From positions 124,001 through 188,000 of the forward strand of contig CAZHCW010000004.1 of assembly GCA_964531325.1 (NCBI GenBank): a stretch of 64,000 nt of DNA, written 5' to 3'. The stretch comes from UTCHB3 sp964531325 (GTDB taxonomy: Bacteria > Bacteroidota > Ignavibacteria > Ignavibacteriales > Ignavibacteriaceae). Below are positions 63,378 to 64,000 of this stretch, piece by piece (position 1 is the stretch's first letter; each line of letters opens with the position of its first letter). The notes beneath the pieces are model-generated. The model did no database searches and was not told where the DNA came from. It saw only the letters and a list, made by a program, of their open reading frames with translations. Position numbers and translations under genes: made by a program.

Positions 63378-64000
63378 ATGTGTGGAATTGTTGGATACAT
63401 AGGTAACAGAAGTTGTGTACCGGTTATTGTTGAAGGGTTGAAACGACTTGAATATAGAGGATATGACTCCGCCGGTATCGGCGTGGTTCGTGATGGTAAA
63501 ATAGAAATTACCAAGATTAAGGGAAAAGTCGCCGAACTTCAAGCAGCCATAGACAAAAGCGGGATCGATTCGAATCTCGGAATAGGTCACACCCGTTGGG
63601 CAACCCACGGCGAACCAAATGAGGTTAATGCCCACCCACATGCCAACAACGACAACAGCCTTGTGCTTATCCACAATGGAATAATTGAAAACTACTCAAC
63701 CCTTAAAACAGGGTTAAAAAAACTTGGTTATACCTTCAAGAGTGCTACAGATACTGAAGTGCTCGCTCATCTGTTTGATACCTTTTTAAAGGAGGGATAC
63801 ACTTTATTTGAAGCCGTAAGGAGGGGTTTAAATGAAGTGGAAGGAACATACGGTATAGCAGTTTTATCCACCGCCGAACCTGATAGAATAATTGCTGCAA
63901 AAAAGGGTTCACCATTGGTTCTCGGAATCGGTCTTGGTGAAAATTTTGTGGCTTCTGATGTAGCGGCGATTCTGCAACACACTAAACAAGTGGTTTACCT
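63378..64000 (+). CDS. glmS: Glucosamine-6-phosphate synthase, N-terminal part (runs off window)
   Basis: 207 codons seen from ATG 63378; the gene continues past the right edge. The glutaminase domain begins with MCGIVGYIG, where Cys is the N-terminal nucleophile after removal of Met. Further motifs are LEYRGYDSAG, GHTRWATHGEPNEVNAHPH and IHNGIIENY. The sugar isomerase half is outside. It makes glucosamine-6-phosphate from fructose-6-phosphate and glutamine, feeding peptidoglycan and surface polysaccharides. Confidence 0.96.
   Translation, partial: MCGIVGYIGNRSCVPVIVEGLKRLEYRGYDSAGIGVVRDGKIEITKIKGKVAELQAAIDKSGIDSNLGIGHTRWATHGEPNEVNAHPHANNDNSLVLIHNGIIENYSTLKTGLKKLGYTFKSATDTEVLAHLFDTFLKEGYTLFEAVRRGLNEVEGTYGIAVLSTAEPDRIIAAKKGSPLVLGIGLGENFVASDVAAILQHTKQVVY

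Noticed and set aside
1..64000. Search for tRNA, rRNA, transposases, integrases and attachment sites
   Set aside because: No tRNA-like T-arm/acceptor pairs, rRNA stretches or mobile-element proteins were recognised by eye. A tRNA scan would settle the first.

Overview
The window looks like a piece of a chromosome from the class Ignavibacteria (Chlorobi/Ignavibacteriae branch of the Bacteroidetes-Chlorobi superphylum). The evidence is AT-rich DNA and at least five exported proteins that end in a type IX secretion (T9SS) sorting domain with the YPNPFNPSTTI-type motif. There is also a gingipain-family (PorU-like) peptidase and a tetrahydrobiopterin-type pathway like that known from Chlorobi. I see no rRNA, tRNA, insertion sequence, prophage or CRISPR array.

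Layout. 1-1727: SPFH/zinc-ribbon protein coupled to a membrane protein that runs off the left edge. 2040-5092: two convergent T9SS cargo proteins (beta-propeller, CotH-like). 5246-10712: Fur-type regulator, FeoA, an unusual FeoB, a metallo-beta-lactamase-fold hydrolase, a TolB-like propeller and an esterase. 10889-14098: AbgT-type transporter and a response regulator/PAS/histidine kinase. 14091-16494: ExoA-like glycosyltransferase and O-antigen ligase, both with coding signal upstream of any ordinary start codon. 16553-31894: RlpA, CHASE2-adenylate cyclase, an outer-membrane-type barrel, a FecR-domain protein and a secreted protein on the minus strand. These are divergent from two exported TPR-CHAT (caspase-like) proteins of about 815 and 1871 residues. 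32107-39202: a fused phosphonate/phosphate uptake operon (PhnD-C-E, PstS-C-A-B, PhoU) behind a tandem TTAACA Pho-box-like site. 39199-41257: TetR regulator and an AbiEi-like antitoxin followed by what looks like a toxin remnant. 41470-48180: T9SS FG-GAP protein with a structured leader, PpiD-like foldase, beta-barrel, aroK-aroB. 48240-53670: T9SS polysaccharide-deacetylase-like protein, nadA, then phenylalanine hydroxylase, peroxiredoxin, PTPS, GTP cyclohydrolase I and an SDR. 53842-57400: aminotransferase, initiating sugar transferase and Wzi-like barrel for surface polysaccharide. 57497-63247: giant C25 peptidase with its own T9SS tail. 63378-64000: start of glmS.

How they work together. 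Much of the window concerns the cell surface: T9SS cargo and processing, polysaccharide assembly and outer-membrane barrels. The two most system-like clusters are (a) the CHAT/FecR/CHASE2-cyclase neighbourhood, which suggests an envelope sensor-protease circuit with a cyclic-nucleotide output, and (b) the phenylalanine hydroxylase operon that carries the genes to build its own pterin cofactor. Non-coding structures of interest are a terminator-like structured leader at 43074-43144, a 60-nt inverted repeat in the CHAT/FecR divergent promoter at 23704-23763, and a perfect 12-bp hairpin upstream of nadA at 49454-49487. All function calls come from reading motifs by eye. No database search was run.
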